In this document: positions 49,380 through 58,854 of the stretch, one piece after another | How positions within the stretch are numbered: position 1 is the first letter of the stretch | Layout of the letters: each line of letters starts with the position of its first letter | Program-made: the position numbers and the translations under genes | Source: Helicobacter sp. MIT 99-5507 | GTDB taxonomy: Bacteria; Campylobacterota; Campylobacteria; Campylobacterales; Helicobacteraceae | Reading direction: 5' to 3' | Length of the DNA: 64,000 nucleotides | Assembly: GCF_003364295.1 (NCBI RefSeq) | Contig: NZ_NXLO01000002.1 | Coordinates: forward strand, 248,001-312,000 | The notes under the pieces: generated by a model | Databases searched by the model: none | What the model was told of the DNA's origin: nothing | The model's input: the letters and a program-made list of their open reading frames with translations, nothing else

Positions 49380-49961
49380 TTAGTATTTTGGTATCAATAT
49401 ATTTGCTAATTCTTTCATAGATGATATTGAAATATTTTGCATTGTTTTTATGATAGTTTCTTCATCAAATGAATCTAATTTTTCTCTTTTAGCAACAATT
49501 CCTGCTTGATGGATTTGCCCTTTTGAGGTTATTTGATATGAAAAGCTGATAACAGCTTCCATTGTGTCTTTTTGTATCTCAAAATCAAGCAATCTTATCT
49601 TTAAATAAGATTCCATTTTAATGCCACTAAATGGAGGATTGATGATTTTTAAACAATGCTTATAAAACTCTTTTATTAGTATTATTTCTAGCTCGCTTCC
49701 TATATCATTTGTAAAATTTACTCCCTCTAGCTCGCTTACTTTACCATTTTGGCTATATGTGATTTTTGCATTTTGATATTTGCTTGGCACTTCTATATCA
49801 ACCAATCCTATAAAATCATAAGCACCGCATATTTTAGATTCTGATTCTAGAGTGTCTAATTTGTAATAATTTATACTTGGTAGCTCACTTTTTAAATTTA
49901 TATTTATACAAGCATTAAAAAATACAGCTATAAATATTAATGTCAATATTTTATATTTCAT
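49380..49961 (-). CDS. ABC-type transport auxiliary lipoprotein (Mla-associated)
   Basis: 193 residues with a lipoprotein signal (lipobox VFFNAC, Cys at about 17), so it is anchored in a membrane. The ABC_trans_aux-type fold (INYYKLD, ISFSYQITSKG) is the PqiC-like partner of MCE transporters. It ends the Mla-type operon and begins at the mlaD-like stop (1-bp overlap), so it is likely the outer-membrane component of this system. Confidence 0.8.
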   Translation of the reverse strand: MKYKILTLIFIAVFFNACININLKSELPSINYYKLDTLESESKICGAYDFIGLVDIEVPSKYQNAKITYSQNGKVSELEGVNFTNDIGSELEIILIKEFYKHCLKIINPPFSGIKMESYLKIRLLDFEIQKDTMEAVISFSYQITSKGQIHQAGIVAKREKLDSFDEETIIKTMQNISISSMKELANILIPKY

Positions 49962-50791
49962 TATTTTTCCTTATATCCAAATATTGTATTGTAAGGGTCT
50001 TCTCTTAAATCTTTAAGCAAACTAGAGCCATCTTTTGCTAGTTTGTTTATATTATTCATCGAATTTTCAATAGACATTAGCGATGGAGTTAAAATATCTC
50101 TTATGTCATATTCTCCATTATTTACTTTTTGATTGATAGTCTTTAGCATTGTATCTGCAGTATTTGATATTTTATCTACATTTGAAATAAGGGAGCTTAT
50201 CTCTTCTGTATTTTCTTGCACCATAGACATCATTTTATTTAATTTAATAGCAGAATCTTTTATAGATTCTAATATGCTTGTGATATTTTTGGTATTTTGT
50301 GGGCTTATTATTTCATTTGCATTTTCTAATAAAATATCAATCTTTTCTGTTATATTTGGTGCAGATTTTAGTATTTGAGAGATTCCGCCTGTATTGATTT
50401 GCAATGCCTCACCAGAATCAAGCATATCATTGCTTGAATCATTTTGTATAAGACTTAAAAAGCTATGTCCAAGTATCCCACTTTGATCGACTTCTAAAAT
50501 AGAATCTTTTTTTATTGGCAAATCCTCTCTAATAATCAAATCAAACTCTACTTCATCAAAATTATTATCTTTAAAATTGATATCTGTAATTTTTCCTACA
50601 TTTATCCCTTTATATTTTATAGAGCTATTAGGTTTTAATCCAGGTAGCGCTGTCGTTGAATATGCCTTATATTTTTTTACATTATTTCCAAATTCATCAT
50701 TACCACTAAACCAAAATATAAAAACAACTAAACTAATCAAAGTAGCAATAAAACACGAGCCAATTAAAATATAATTTACCCCTCTCTCCAT
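49961..50791 (-). CDS. MlaD-like MCE-domain substrate-binding protein
   Basis: 276 residues: one N-terminal membrane helix (about 8-27), one MCE domain (about 38-120, TTALPGLKPNSSIKYKGINVGKI), and a long helical region (about 130-260) expected to form a coiled coil or tunnel. In Gram-negatives it passes phospholipids between membranes. It overlaps the ATPase gene by 16 bp. The Campylobacter equivalents are known as the iam/Mla-type locus. Confidence 0.92.
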   Translation of the reverse strand: MERGVNYILIGSCFIATLISLVVFIFWFSGNDEFGNNVKKYKAYSTTALPGLKPNSSIKYKGINVGKITDINFKDNNFDEVEFDLIIREDLPIKKDSILEVDQSGILGHSFLSLIQNDSSNDMLDSGEALQINTGGISQILKSAPNITEKIDILLENANEIISPQNTKNITSILESIKDSAIKLNKMMSMVQENTEEISSLISNVDKISNTADTMLKTINQKVNNGEYDIRDILTPSLMSIENSMNNINKLAKDGSSLLKDLREDPYNTIFGYKEK

Positions 50792-51537
50792 AGCCGCTCT
50801 CCTCTTTTTGATTTTAATAGATTATCTATGTTGTTTGCTTGACTATGTCTAAAATCTTGCAGACTTCCAGAAAATAATATTTTTGAATTATCAAGCAAGA
50901 TAAATCTATCTGTTATGTCTTTTATAGAATCAAGGTCATGAGTAACCATCACAACACTTAAATTAAAATGATCTCTTAATTTTAATATTAGTTTATCGAA
51001 ATTCTCTGCACTTTTTGGGTCTAAACCGCTTGTTGGTTCATCAAGAAAAAGTATCTTTGGATTAAAAGCAAGTGCTCTTGCAAGTCCTACTCTTTTTTTC
51101 ATTCCACCACTTAATTCATGCGGATACATATCTTTTACATAGTTTGGTAATCCAACGATATTGATAAAATATTGCGATATTTCATTTATGATTTTTTTAG
51201 GATAAAAGCTATATTCTTCAAGCATAATTCCGACATTATCAAGCACATTTAGCGATGAATACAATGCTCCAAATTGAAATACAACGCCACATTTTCTAAG
51301 AAGGACACTTCTTTTATTTTGATTTATTTTCCAAATATCTAAATCAAAAATCTTTATACTTCCACTCACAGGCTTTTTTAGATAAATCATTGTGCTAAGC
51401 AAGGTTGATTTACCACTTCCACTTCCGCCTAAGATTCCAAAAATCTCTCTATATTTGACATTAAAGCTGATATTATCTTGGATTATTCTATTTTTATATG
51501 AGGTAGTTAGGTTTGTTACTTCGATTATATTTTTCAA
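50776..51537 (-). CDS. MlaF-like ABC transporter ATPase
   Basis: 253 residues with Walker A GGSGSGKST, signature LSGGMKKRVGLARA and Walker B ILFLDEPTSGLDP followed by the H-loop VTHD. It powers the MCE lipid transporter with the MlaE-like permease upstream (4-bp overlap) and the MlaD-like protein downstream (16-bp overlap). Confidence 0.94.
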   Translation of the reverse strand: MKNIIEVTNLTTSYKNRIIQDNISFNVKYREIFGILGGSGSGKSTLLSTMIYLKKPVSGSIKIFDLDIWKINQNKRSVLLRKCGVVFQFGALYSSLNVLDNVGIMLEEYSFYPKKIINEISQYFINIVGLPNYVKDMYPHELSGGMKKRVGLARALAFNPKILFLDEPTSGLDPKSAENFDKLILKLRDHFNLSVVMVTHDLDSIKDITDRFILLDNSKILFSGSLQDFRHSQANNIDNLLKSKRGERLWREG

Positions 51538-52652
51538 AATCTAAGCTCCGTAAAAATTAGAGAAAATATCGCATTTACCAAAATCACACCAAATAGAGCA
51601 TAAACAACGCTTGCTGTTGTTTTTTCTCCAACACTTTGAGTGCTATTTTTCACTCTAAATCCGACAAAGCAGCCAACAATAGCAATCACTGCTGCATAAA
51701 ATGGTGCTTTTATGATTCCAGTCCAAAAGCTATTTATTTCTACAAATTCTATAAATTGTGAAATATAATCATTAAATGATATATTAAATCCAGCTTTTAA
51801 AAATATCATACAGCCAAATATTGATACTAAATCTGATAAAAACACCATTAATGGAAATGAGACAACAAGGGCGATAAATCTAGGCAAAACAATAAAATTT
51901 AATAAATTAAAATTCATCGTTTTCATTGCACTTATTTCTTCTGTCATTTTCATAACACCAATTTGTGCAGTATATGAAGATGCACTTCTTCCTGCGACAA
52001 TCAATGCAACGACAAATGGTCCTATTTCTCGAAGTGTTAGCTTTGCAGTCATTTCAACGCTAGCTTGCGGGAATCCCATTCTTTGTAGTGTAGCAGCACC
52101 TTGATATGCAATAACTCCCCCTACAATAAAAGATACTACAAAAATAATAGGCATTGCAGTAAGCACACCATGATATATATGATAGCTAATTGCTCTAAAT
52201 TTTATTTTTTTTGGATTTGTGATAGATAAAAAAAGATAATATTGCAAGATTCCAATAAAATTTATAAAATCAATAGCAGCATGGATCGCATCAGCTATAT
52301 TTGCTCCAAGCTTTGAAATGCTTTGTTTTATATAGTTTTCTTTTATTTTAGAATCTTCTTTTGATATATCTACATTTTCTAAAAACTCTAAAATCTTTTT
52401 TGCATTTTGTGTATTTGCAATGATATTTATTTGTTTATTTTTACTTTTGATTTTGTCTATATAGTATTTTAAAAAAATGATAAAAGACATATCAAATTTA
52501 TCTATTTCATCTAAATTGATTATAAATTCATTAAATTCAGTAGAATCTAACATCAATTCCAAAGCCACTATTTCACTTTTTTTTATTTTATCGCTAAGGT
52601 TTCCACTTAGATTTATTGTCAGTCTCTGGCTATTTACTATACTATCAATCAA
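51534..52652 (-). CDS. MlaE-like permease with fused N-terminal STAS domain
   Basis: 372 residues. The first ~110 form a STAS-like (MlaB) domain (LMLDSTEFNEFIINL), the rest an MlaE permease with about five helices and the signature TAKLTLREIGPFVVALIVAGR. The longest frame begins with a TTG at 52697, but a TTG at 52652 with GGAG 9 nt upstream overlaps the folB stop as TTGA, so I chose that start. The fusion replaces a separate mlaB gene, which is absent. Confidence 0.9.
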   Translation of the reverse strand: MIDSIVNSQRLTINLSGNLSDKIKKSEIVALELMLDSTEFNEFIINLDEIDKFDMSFIIFLKYYIDKIKSKNKQINIIANTQNAKKILEFLENVDISKEDSKIKENYIKQSISKLGANIADAIHAAIDFINFIGILQYYLFLSITNPKKIKFRAISYHIYHGVLTAMPIIFVVSFIVGGVIAYQGAATLQRMGFPQASVEMTAKLTLREIGPFVVALIVAGRSASSYTAQIGVMKMTEEISAMKTMNFNLLNFIVLPRFIALVVSFPLMVFLSDLVSIFGCMIFLKAGFNISFNDYISQFIEFVEINSFWTGIIKAPFYAAVIAIVGCFVGFRVKNSTQSVGEKTTASVVYALFGVILVNAIFSLIFTELRF

Positions 52653-52993
52653 AGAAGATTCTCCAAGTTTATTTTTTTGCTTACACTTGCAATACAATCA
52701 TCAAATATATTTAGTTTTTTTATCGATATATCTATACTAATTAAATATTTAAAATTTGATTTTATAGAATCTAGCACAAAATCTAGCGCATCTTCTATAT
52801 AATAAAATTGATTTTTATTAAAAATATCGATGATTAGACTATGTATCAATGAATAATCCAAAATCTCAATATTTCTATATAAAATATCAATATCTATAAT
52901 TATATTTTGCTTATTTTTTCGTTCAAATTCTAAGATTCCAATGATTGTATTTATCTTGAAATCTCTTAGTGATATTTGAAAAATATTATCCAC
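52649..52993 (-). CDS. folB: Dihydroneopterin aldolase FolB-like protein
   Basis: 114 residues with the FolB/tunnelling fold: FKINTIIGILEFERKNKQNIIID is the diagnostic N-terminal strand with the conserved Glu, and IEDALDFVLD and ISIDISIKK follow. It cleaves 7,8-dihydroneopterin in folate synthesis. The central part is shortened and more divergent than E. coli FolB. It overlaps the permease gene by TTGA and follows plsY by 21 bp. Confidence 0.78.
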   Translation of the reverse strand: MDNIFQISLRDFKINTIIGILEFERKNKQNIIIDIDILYRNIEILDYSLIHSLIIDIFNKNQFYYIEDALDFVLDSIKSNFKYLISIDISIKKLNIFDDCIASVSKKINLENLL

Positions 52994-53014
52994 TAGAATC
53001 TACCTTCTTTAATC

Positions 53015-53656
53015 TCAAAAAATCTTACTTTCTTTTTTTGTTATAAGTCTTATTATATTTGGTATATGAGTGTATATTATCAAACATAGCAATATTATAA
53101 GCGGTGTGTGTGTGCCTACTTGTAATACTATCGAGATACTAGGACTAAAATGTGGTATGAAAAACGATGATATGATACCTATGCTTACACCAATTAGTGA
53201 AGAGAGGGATGATACTTTAAATATTTTTCCTGTGATAAACCACGCAATAAGCCCGATAATCCCTTCAAGTGGCACAAGTAATATTGTAGAGCCAATAGCT
53301 GTTGCCACACCTTTTCCACCTTTAAAATTTAGATATGGACTATAGCAATGCCCCAAAACTGACAATATAGCAATAGCCCATTGTGTCTCATAAGATAGCC
53401 CCATAAGCTTTGCTGCCAATACCATAATCATGCCCTTTGTAGAATCTATGATTATTGTAAGGATTGATAATTTTTTTGCATAAGGTGTTTGTAGTTTTAA
53501 TGCTCTATATACATTTGTAGCACCAATGCTTCCACTTCCAATTTCTAAAAGATTTATTTTAAATCTCTTTACGATTAAATACCCAAATGGAATCCCACCT
53601 ACCAAATAAGCAAGAATATAAAATATAATATTTATATTGCTAATAATCTCAAGCAT
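53015..53656 (-). CDS. plsY: Glycerol-3-phosphate acyltransferase PlsY
   Basis: Membrane enzyme that uses acyl-phosphate to make lysophosphatidate. The PlsY motifs GSGSIGATNVYRAL and GHCYSPYLNFKGGKGVATAIG are present, with about five helices in 213 residues. It starts a run of purM-plsY-folB-mla genes; linking phospholipid synthesis with transport. purM ends 9 bp upstream. Confidence 0.95.
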   Translation of the reverse strand: MLEIISNINIIFYILAYLVGGIPFGYLIVKRFKINLLEIGSGSIGATNVYRALKLQTPYAKKLSILTIIIDSTKGMIMVLAAKLMGLSYETQWAIAILSVLGHCYSPYLNFKGGKGVATAIGSTILLVPLEGIIGLIAWFITGKIFKVSSLSSLIGVSIGIISSFFIPHFSPSISIVLQVGTHTPLIILLCLIIYTHIPNIIRLITKKESKIF

Positions 53657-53665
53657 ATTTTTCCC

Positions 53666-54649
53666 TTATATTATTTCTATTTTATTAGATTCTTGCACTT
53701 TGCCAATAATAAATCCATCGCTTTTTTCCAATACAAAATCAACATTTTCTTTACTTACTACAAGTATCATGCCTACGCCCATATTAAATGTTTTATATAA
53801 TTCATTTTCTTCTACATATTTTGCTAGAAAATTAAAAATGCTTTGACTTTTTATTTTATTTTTTTCTATTTTTGCACCAAATCCGCCCAATACTCTAGGG
53901 AGATTCTCTATTATTCCTCCACCTGTGATATGAGCTAGAGCATTGATATTGTCTTTTATATTATTGAAGGTTTTGACATAGATTCTAGTTGGCTCTAGCA
54001 ATACATCTATAAGCTTTCTATCATCTAGCAAATCATCAAATTTCATATTTAGCTTTTCAAAGCAAATTTTACGAACTAGCGAATATCCATTTGAGTGGAT
54101 TCCACTGCTTGGAAGTGCTATCAAAATATCACCGACTTTTGCACTCCTTTCTAAATCATCTCTCTCTGCGATCCCTACAGCAAATCCTGCCAAATCAAAA
54201 TCATTGCCATGATACATTCCAGGCATCTCCGCACTCTCTCCACCAATCAAAGCACAAGATGCTTGCATACAACCATCTGCAATACCTTTTATAACATCAA
54301 AAGCATTATTTTTATCTAGTTTTGCGGTAGCATAATAATCAAGGAAAAACATAGGAGTTGCAAAACTGCATATTAGATCATTTACGCACATTGCTACCAA
54401 ATCAATGCCAACAGTATCCAATCTCTTGCTATCTATTGCAAGTTTGAGTTTTGTGCCTACGCCATCAGTGCTACTTAAAATCACAGGATTTTTAAATCCA
54501 CTAGGAATCGCATATGCTCCAGCAAAACCACCAAGTGAGCCAATGACATTATTATCAAAAGTTTTTTTTACAAGAGGCTTTATTTTTTCTACTAATGCAT
54601 TACCCTCATTTATATCAACACCAGAATCTTTATAACTAACTTTATCCAA
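53666..54649 (-). CDS. purM: Phosphoribosylformylglycinamidine cyclo-ligase PurM
   Basis: Makes AIR in purine synthesis with ATP. SYKDSGVDINEGN at the N-terminus, LSSTDGVGTKLK, IGGESAEMPGMY and HITGGGIIENLPR are PurM signatures; 327 residues is usual. It is the first gene of the plsY operon. Confidence 0.95.
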   Translation of the reverse strand: MDKVSYKDSGVDINEGNALVEKIKPLVKKTFDNNVIGSLGGFAGAYAIPSGFKNPVILSSTDGVGTKLKLAIDSKRLDTVGIDLVAMCVNDLICSFATPMFFLDYYATAKLDKNNAFDVIKGIADGCMQASCALIGGESAEMPGMYHGNDFDLAGFAVGIAERDDLERSAKVGDILIALPSSGIHSNGYSLVRKICFEKLNMKFDDLLDDRKLIDVLLEPTRIYVKTFNNIKDNINALAHITGGGIIENLPRVLGGFGAKIEKNKIKSQSIFNFLAKYVEENELYKTFNMGVGMILVVSKENVDFVLEKSDGFIIGKVQESNKIEII

Positions 54650-54758
54650 AATATAAACCTTTGGTATTTATTTTAATTCGTGATTATATATAAAACTCTA
54701 TTAAATATTAAATGTAAGTATATTTAGGAGTAAATTTTATGTAGAAGTTAAAATCTTG

Positions 54759-55343
54759 TTAAAGACTAAAGTATATTGCCATTGCAGTTATTATAAATCC
54801 AGCGGCAAAATATATAAAAGCAGTTTTTCTATTTTTTCTACAAAATGCTGTGACAATCAGCCCAGATAGATAAAATATCACCATTGAGATTGAAAATGCA
54901 ACAGCAATCATGTCAAAAAATGTAAGCTTAAATCCAAGTATATCATTTTTTGTTCCACTGCTTTTGTGCATCATCATCAATACTCCATAAAGCCCTCTAT
55001 TTACTACATAAACGACATCATTACCTTCTTTGTCTTTTCTAATTGTAGCGCTATATTTTATATTACCAATTGTTGGAGCTCCTCTTGTCATTTTTAAAGT
55101 AGTATCTCTTGGAAGCGGAAGATTATTTTCTATCAATGTATTTAGTATCACTTTTGCTTCTTCACCTTTTTTTGGGGCAGAATCCAATTTGAATTCATAT
55201 AGATCTGCTCCAGCATTTTGCCTAATTTCAAAAATATATAATGCACCTGTCAAAACATATATAAAAGCAGTAGGTAAGAAAAATAAGCTCAAATATGTAT
55301 GGATTTGCATCCAATTCGTTTTATTTAGATTTAAAAATTTCAT
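54759..55343 (-). CDS. PepSY-associated membrane protein downstream of a TonB receptor
   Basis: 194 residues with an N-terminal helix (about 14-37), a periplasmic PepSY-like domain (about 55-125), and two C-terminal helices (about 140-166 and 174-193). The pattern WMQIHTYLSLFFLPTAFIYVLTGALY resembles PepSY_TM proteins that reduce or handle iron taken up by siderophore receptors. It starts 19 bp after the receptor, so a role in iron (or other metal) uptake is likely but inferred. Confidence 0.75.
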   Translation of the reverse strand: MKFLNLNKTNWMQIHTYLSLFFLPTAFIYVLTGALYIFEIRQNAGADLYEFKLDSAPKKGEEAKVILNTLIENNLPLPRDTTLKMTRGAPTIGNIKYSATIRKDKEGNDVVYVVNRGLYGVLMMMHKSSGTKNDILGFKLTFFDMIAVAFSISMVIFYLSGLIVTAFCRKNRKTAFIYFAAGFIITAMAIYFSL

Positions 55344-55362
55344 CTTTGCTCCAAAAAATTAT

Positions 55363-57432
55363 TTAAAATTCTGCTTTTAGATTTATCCAGTAGTTTCTAC
55401 CTGGAATCATCCTTTGATATAGATTTGTATAGTTGCTACCATTACTTGTAGCTACATAATCTACAAAGTTTGTATTAAATAGGTTGTTTATTACAACTCC
55501 TAAGCTCCAAGTTTTATCAAATTTATAATTTGCTCCCAAGTCAAATAAATGCAAGTCTTTAAACCAAGCACCAACCCCAGAATTTGCAGTATGTGCTAAA
55601 CCTGTTGGAATATCATATTTCCCTACATATCTTAAATATGTCTCAAATGTTCCTACTTGATATGATATTTTTGCAGAAGTATTATGTCTTGGCACTGTAT
55701 TTAGTGGCGCGCCTTTGTTGCTTCCTGAGAGTTGTTTTGTATATGTATAAGCATAAGATGCATCAAATCCTACTCCATAGATTCTCTTTGTTTGCAATGT
55801 GAATTCTAATCCTGTTGATACTGCTTTATCTACATTAAGATACAAGTTACAAGTGCTAGCTCCACAAGCTCCATATACTGGCATTTGAGTATTTTGTGTA
55901 TAGCTTACAGTATCAATCTTGTCTCTAAAATCTGTATAAAATCCTGTAAGTGTGATAAATACTGGATTTGCATCAAACATAAAGCTTAATTCATAATTCC
56001 AGCTTTTTTCAGCCTCTAAGTCTTTATTCCCATAGTTATGAGCACTATTAGTGCTTTCTGTATAGCCTTCATATAGATATGACATATTAGGGATACTCAT
56101 ACCACTTGCTATACCAGTTTTTATTGTAAGGAAACTTGTTGGATTGATATTTAAATAAAATCTAGGGTTTGGCATAGCTTTATACAAATCACTATAATTC
56201 ACCCTTAGTCCTAATGTAGTAGAGATTAGATCCATTGGGATATATTCTGCTTCTCCAAATATTGCTACTTGATTTTGATGTAAGCTTGCTCTTGGTCTGC
56301 CTTCAAATTGTTCATACATATAATAAAGTCCAGCATTTGCTATCAAGCTTCCAGCAGATGCAAAGTCATATCCTTGAAACCAAGCTGAATTTAACACAAC
56401 CTGTTTATTATCTTGCATGCTGCCTCTATTTGGTGTCCCCTTCCAGCCACTCTCACCAATATTAACTCCACTTCTGCTTATTTGTTGTGTATCTGCAAAT
56501 TGCAAATAAGTATTGAAATCGCCAAAGTCATAGCTTGCATCATGATTTATTACGGTGTTGTATTTGTAGTAATCCCTTATTGCAGTTACTTGACTTGAGG
56601 ATGTATTTAATGAACCTAGATTTTGATAATTAAATTCACTATCAATATAAATGCTATTCTCATTATTTATTACATAGTTTAGTCTTCCACCAATGCTAGC
56701 TGTTGTATATCCAGTCGGTGAATGGGATATATATGGATTGGTATTTGTATCTCCTGTATATCCGGGAATATCTTTTTTGTAGAATCTATTTTTACTAGTT
56801 GTATTGAATTTACCACGAAGATTCATCGATAGCACTTGGTCTATTAATGGTGTAGCTACATATCCATTGACACCATACATATTCCCCCATGTGCGGTATT
56901 CTTCTTGGAGTCTAGTCTCTAAAGCGATACTTCCTGTTGTTTTATCTGGAATCTTTTTTGTAATGATATTTATAACCCCACCTAATGCATCACTACCATA
57001 GATAACTGACGCAGGTCCGCGGATAACTTCTATTCGCTCAATCATTGATACTGGTGGCATAAATCCACTTGTAGGGTCAAATCCATTTCCTCCAAATCCT
57101 TTAGCGACATTTTGACGCTTACCATCAATAAGTATCAAAGTATAACTTGAGCTAAGCCCCCTCATTTGAATAGAATTTGCACCAGTTTTACTTACACTTG
57201 TTGCAACCCCTGGAATCTCTTGTAGTGCATCCCCCAAATCTCGTATAGGACGATTTTCTAGCTCTTCTTTTGGAATTACTGATATACTTGCAGGAGCATC
57301 TTTTAGTAATTGTCTATATCCTGTTGCACTTACTACACTTTCACCCAAATCCACATCCTGTACTTCATCGGCAAATGCACTGCTTAATGCTATTATCGAT
57401 GCAAGACTTAAGACTATACTTTTATTTTTCAA
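55363..57432 (-). CDS. TonB-dependent outer-membrane receptor, probable siderophore/catechol-iron type
   Basis: 689 residues: signal peptide (about 1-21), a TonB-box-like region after it, the plug domain (SATGYRQLLKDAPASISVIP, RGLSSSYTLILIDG, GPASVIYGSDALGGVINIIT) and a 22-stranded barrel ending in aromatic-terminated LKAEF. Closest by pattern are CirA/IrgA/CfrA-type receptors. It is preceded by a Fur-box-like dyad and followed by the PepSY protein. The ligand is not readable. Confidence 0.92.
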   Translation of the reverse strand: MKNKSIVLSLASIIALSSAFADEVQDVDLGESVVSATGYRQLLKDAPASISVIPKEELENRPIRDLGDALQEIPGVATSVSKTGANSIQMRGLSSSYTLILIDGKRQNVAKGFGGNGFDPTSGFMPPVSMIERIEVIRGPASVIYGSDALGGVINIITKKIPDKTTGSIALETRLQEEYRTWGNMYGVNGYVATPLIDQVLSMNLRGKFNTTSKNRFYKKDIPGYTGDTNTNPYISHSPTGYTTASIGGRLNYVINNENSIYIDSEFNYQNLGSLNTSSSQVTAIRDYYKYNTVINHDASYDFGDFNTYLQFADTQQISRSGVNIGESGWKGTPNRGSMQDNKQVVLNSAWFQGYDFASAGSLIANAGLYYMYEQFEGRPRASLHQNQVAIFGEAEYIPMDLISTTLGLRVNYSDLYKAMPNPRFYLNINPTSFLTIKTGIASGMSIPNMSYLYEGYTESTNSAHNYGNKDLEAEKSWNYELSFMFDANPVFITLTGFYTDFRDKIDTVSYTQNTQMPVYGACGASTCNLYLNVDKAVSTGLEFTLQTKRIYGVGFDASYAYTYTKQLSGSNKGAPLNTVPRHNTSAKISYQVGTFETYLRYVGKYDIPTGLAHTANSGVGAWFKDLHLFDLGANYKFDKTWSLGVVINNLFNTNFVDYVATSNGSNYTNLYQRMIPGRNYWINLKAEF

Positions 57433-57450
57433 TTTGTTTCCTTTATAATA

Positions 57451-57473
57451 ATAAAAATGAGAATGAGTTTTAT
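57451..57473. promoter_or_regulatory. Candidate Fur-binding site upstream of the TonB receptor
   Basis: The 23-bp segment starts ATAAAA and ends TTTTAT, with two AATGAG hexamers at the centre (AATGAGAATGAG), a common form of the Fur box. It lies 18 bp upstream of the receptor start, where binding would block transcription. The match to the full 19-bp consensus is partial. Confidence 0.45.
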
Positions 57474-57606
57474 AAAATTTAAGCTTTATAATTTCTTAAT
57501 AATTTAATAATATTTTCTTAACTTTTATAAATATAAAAATCAAAATAAATGTGTTATCTTGTATTTTATTTTTTATTAGGTTAGCAAATAAGTTAGAAAA
57601 GAAAAG

Positions 57607-57690
57607 TTGATATTAGCTTTAAATGGCGGATTTATTGCTTTTGTAGCTATGTCACTTTTAAAGATGGGCTACAATGATTTGAAGTTTTAA
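57607..57690 (+). other. Possible 27-residue hydrophobic peptide or remnant
   Basis: TTG-started frame after AAGAAAAG, encoding a glycine-containing helix (ALNGGFIAFVAMSLLKMGY). It could be a tiny membrane protein or the tail of a decayed gene. No start of ATG type, no neighbour on this strand. Low confidence. Confidence 0.25.
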
Positions 57691-57751
57691 TTTTTTATTA
57701 TTTATAGAGATTTATCTAGTCTTTTTTATAAAACCTCTAAATCTCTCTAAA

Positions 57752-58708
57752 TCATCCACCTGTATGATAAAAAGCCCTAGTTGAGGTCTCTCCCTCGCCC
57801 CATTTATTTTTTTCTGGCTTATTTTTTATGGCACTAAGGAGCGCTTCTTTCATGGCTTTTTTGTCATCATTTCTTATTGCTTGGCTTACATCGATGGCAT
57901 CTTGAAAATACAAACAAGGGCATATTATCCCTTCAGCTGTGATTCTAATCCTATTGCAGGATGCGCAAAATTCGTCATTATGTGGAGCAATGATACCAAA
58001 TACATTGTCTGTATTGTCTAATTTATATAGTTTTGCAGGTCCAAAAGCCTCTTTTTGTATCATTGAAATATTATATTTTTTTTTGATATTTTCTAGAATC
58101 TCAAAGGATTTTAGCCCTTTAATCCTATTGCTTGCAAAGTCATTTTCCATATATTCTATATATCTAAGTAAAAAATTTTCTTTGTTTGCAAATTCAAGCA
58201 TAGGCACTATTTCATCATCATTTATTCCTTTTAATGGAACCATATTTAGCTTTATTTTTAAATTTACTGCTTTTGCTTCTTGTAATCCTTCTAACACAAA
58301 ATCTAGTGCATCTTTTTTTGATATTAATTCTATTTTTTCTTTTTTTAAACTATCAAGAGATACATTTATCCTTTTTAATCCAGAATCTTTTAGCTCTTTT
58401 GCATATTTTTTTAAAAAATAGCCATTTGTAGTGAGGGCTACTTCTATATCGTTTTTGTAATCATATATGCCTTTTACAAATGAGCTTAAATCTTTTCTTA
58501 GTAGGGGTTCTCCACCTGTAATGCGGATTTTTTTTACACCATAATCCATTGCAATTTTTAGAAATTCAAGCATTTTATCAAGTGGGATTAAGTCTTCTGC
58601 TATTTCATCAGGTGTATTTGGCATACAATATTTGCATCTAAAATTACAATTTTTTGTAACAGAGATTCTAATATAGTCAATTACTCTTCCAAAACTATCT
58701 ATTAACAA
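57752..58708 (-). CDS. moaA: GTP 3',8-cyclase MoaA
   Basis: Radical-SAM enzyme starting molybdenum-cofactor synthesis from GTP. The N-terminal cluster is Cys21, Cys25 and Cys28 (CNFRCKYC), the C-terminal cluster is in FCASCNRIR and IICPC, and the protein ends with the characteristic double Gly (YHTGG), which inserts into the active site. 318 residues is normal. No other moa gene is adjacent. Confidence 0.96.
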   Translation of the reverse strand: MLIDSFGRVIDYIRISVTKNCNFRCKYCMPNTPDEIAEDLIPLDKMLEFLKIAMDYGVKKIRITGGEPLLRKDLSSFVKGIYDYKNDIEVALTTNGYFLKKYAKELKDSGLKRINVSLDSLKKEKIELISKKDALDFVLEGLQEAKAVNLKIKLNMVPLKGINDDEIVPMLEFANKENFLLRYIEYMENDFASNRIKGLKSFEILENIKKKYNISMIQKEAFGPAKLYKLDNTDNVFGIIAPHNDEFCASCNRIRITAEGIICPCLYFQDAIDVSQAIRNDDKKAMKEALLSAIKNKPEKNKWGEGETSTRAFYHTGG

Positions 58709-58820
58709 CTTTTATCCTTAAAAAAATATGTAGTAATTTTAGTTTAAATGTATTTTATTATTTTTTGTAAATATAAGGATAGGATTTTTATATTTTTATA
58801 AATATAAGCAGTTTGTAGAA

Positions 58821-58849
58821 ATCATAGAATCTTTTAAAGATTCTATGAT
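58821..58849 (-). terminator. Strong hairpin after yceI
   Basis: A 29-nt near-perfect palindrome, 14-nt arms (ATCATAGAATCTTT and AAAGATTCTATGAT) around one base, so about 12 stacked pairs with a small loop. On the minus strand it lies 6 nt after the yceI stop. The T run after it is short, so termination may be imperfect. Its arms contain two AGAWTCT words. Confidence 0.65.
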
Positions 58850-58854
58850 ATTTA

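Larger units (their letters stand above)
57433..57751. other. 319-bp gap with a Fur-like site and a possible 27-residue frame
   Basis: Between the receptor (divergent start) and the moaA 3' end. It contains the dyad at 57451-57473, a weak TTG-started frame at 57607-57690, and an inverted repeat AGAGATTTA/TAAATCTCT (57706-57714, 57738-57746) near moaA with a 23-nt loop that may be a weak terminator. Otherwise no gene is evident. Confidence 0.5.

Noticed and set aside
57607-57690. 27-residue hydrophobic frame as a confident gene
   Set aside because: TTG start, no conserved context and a short length; listed only as a possibility.
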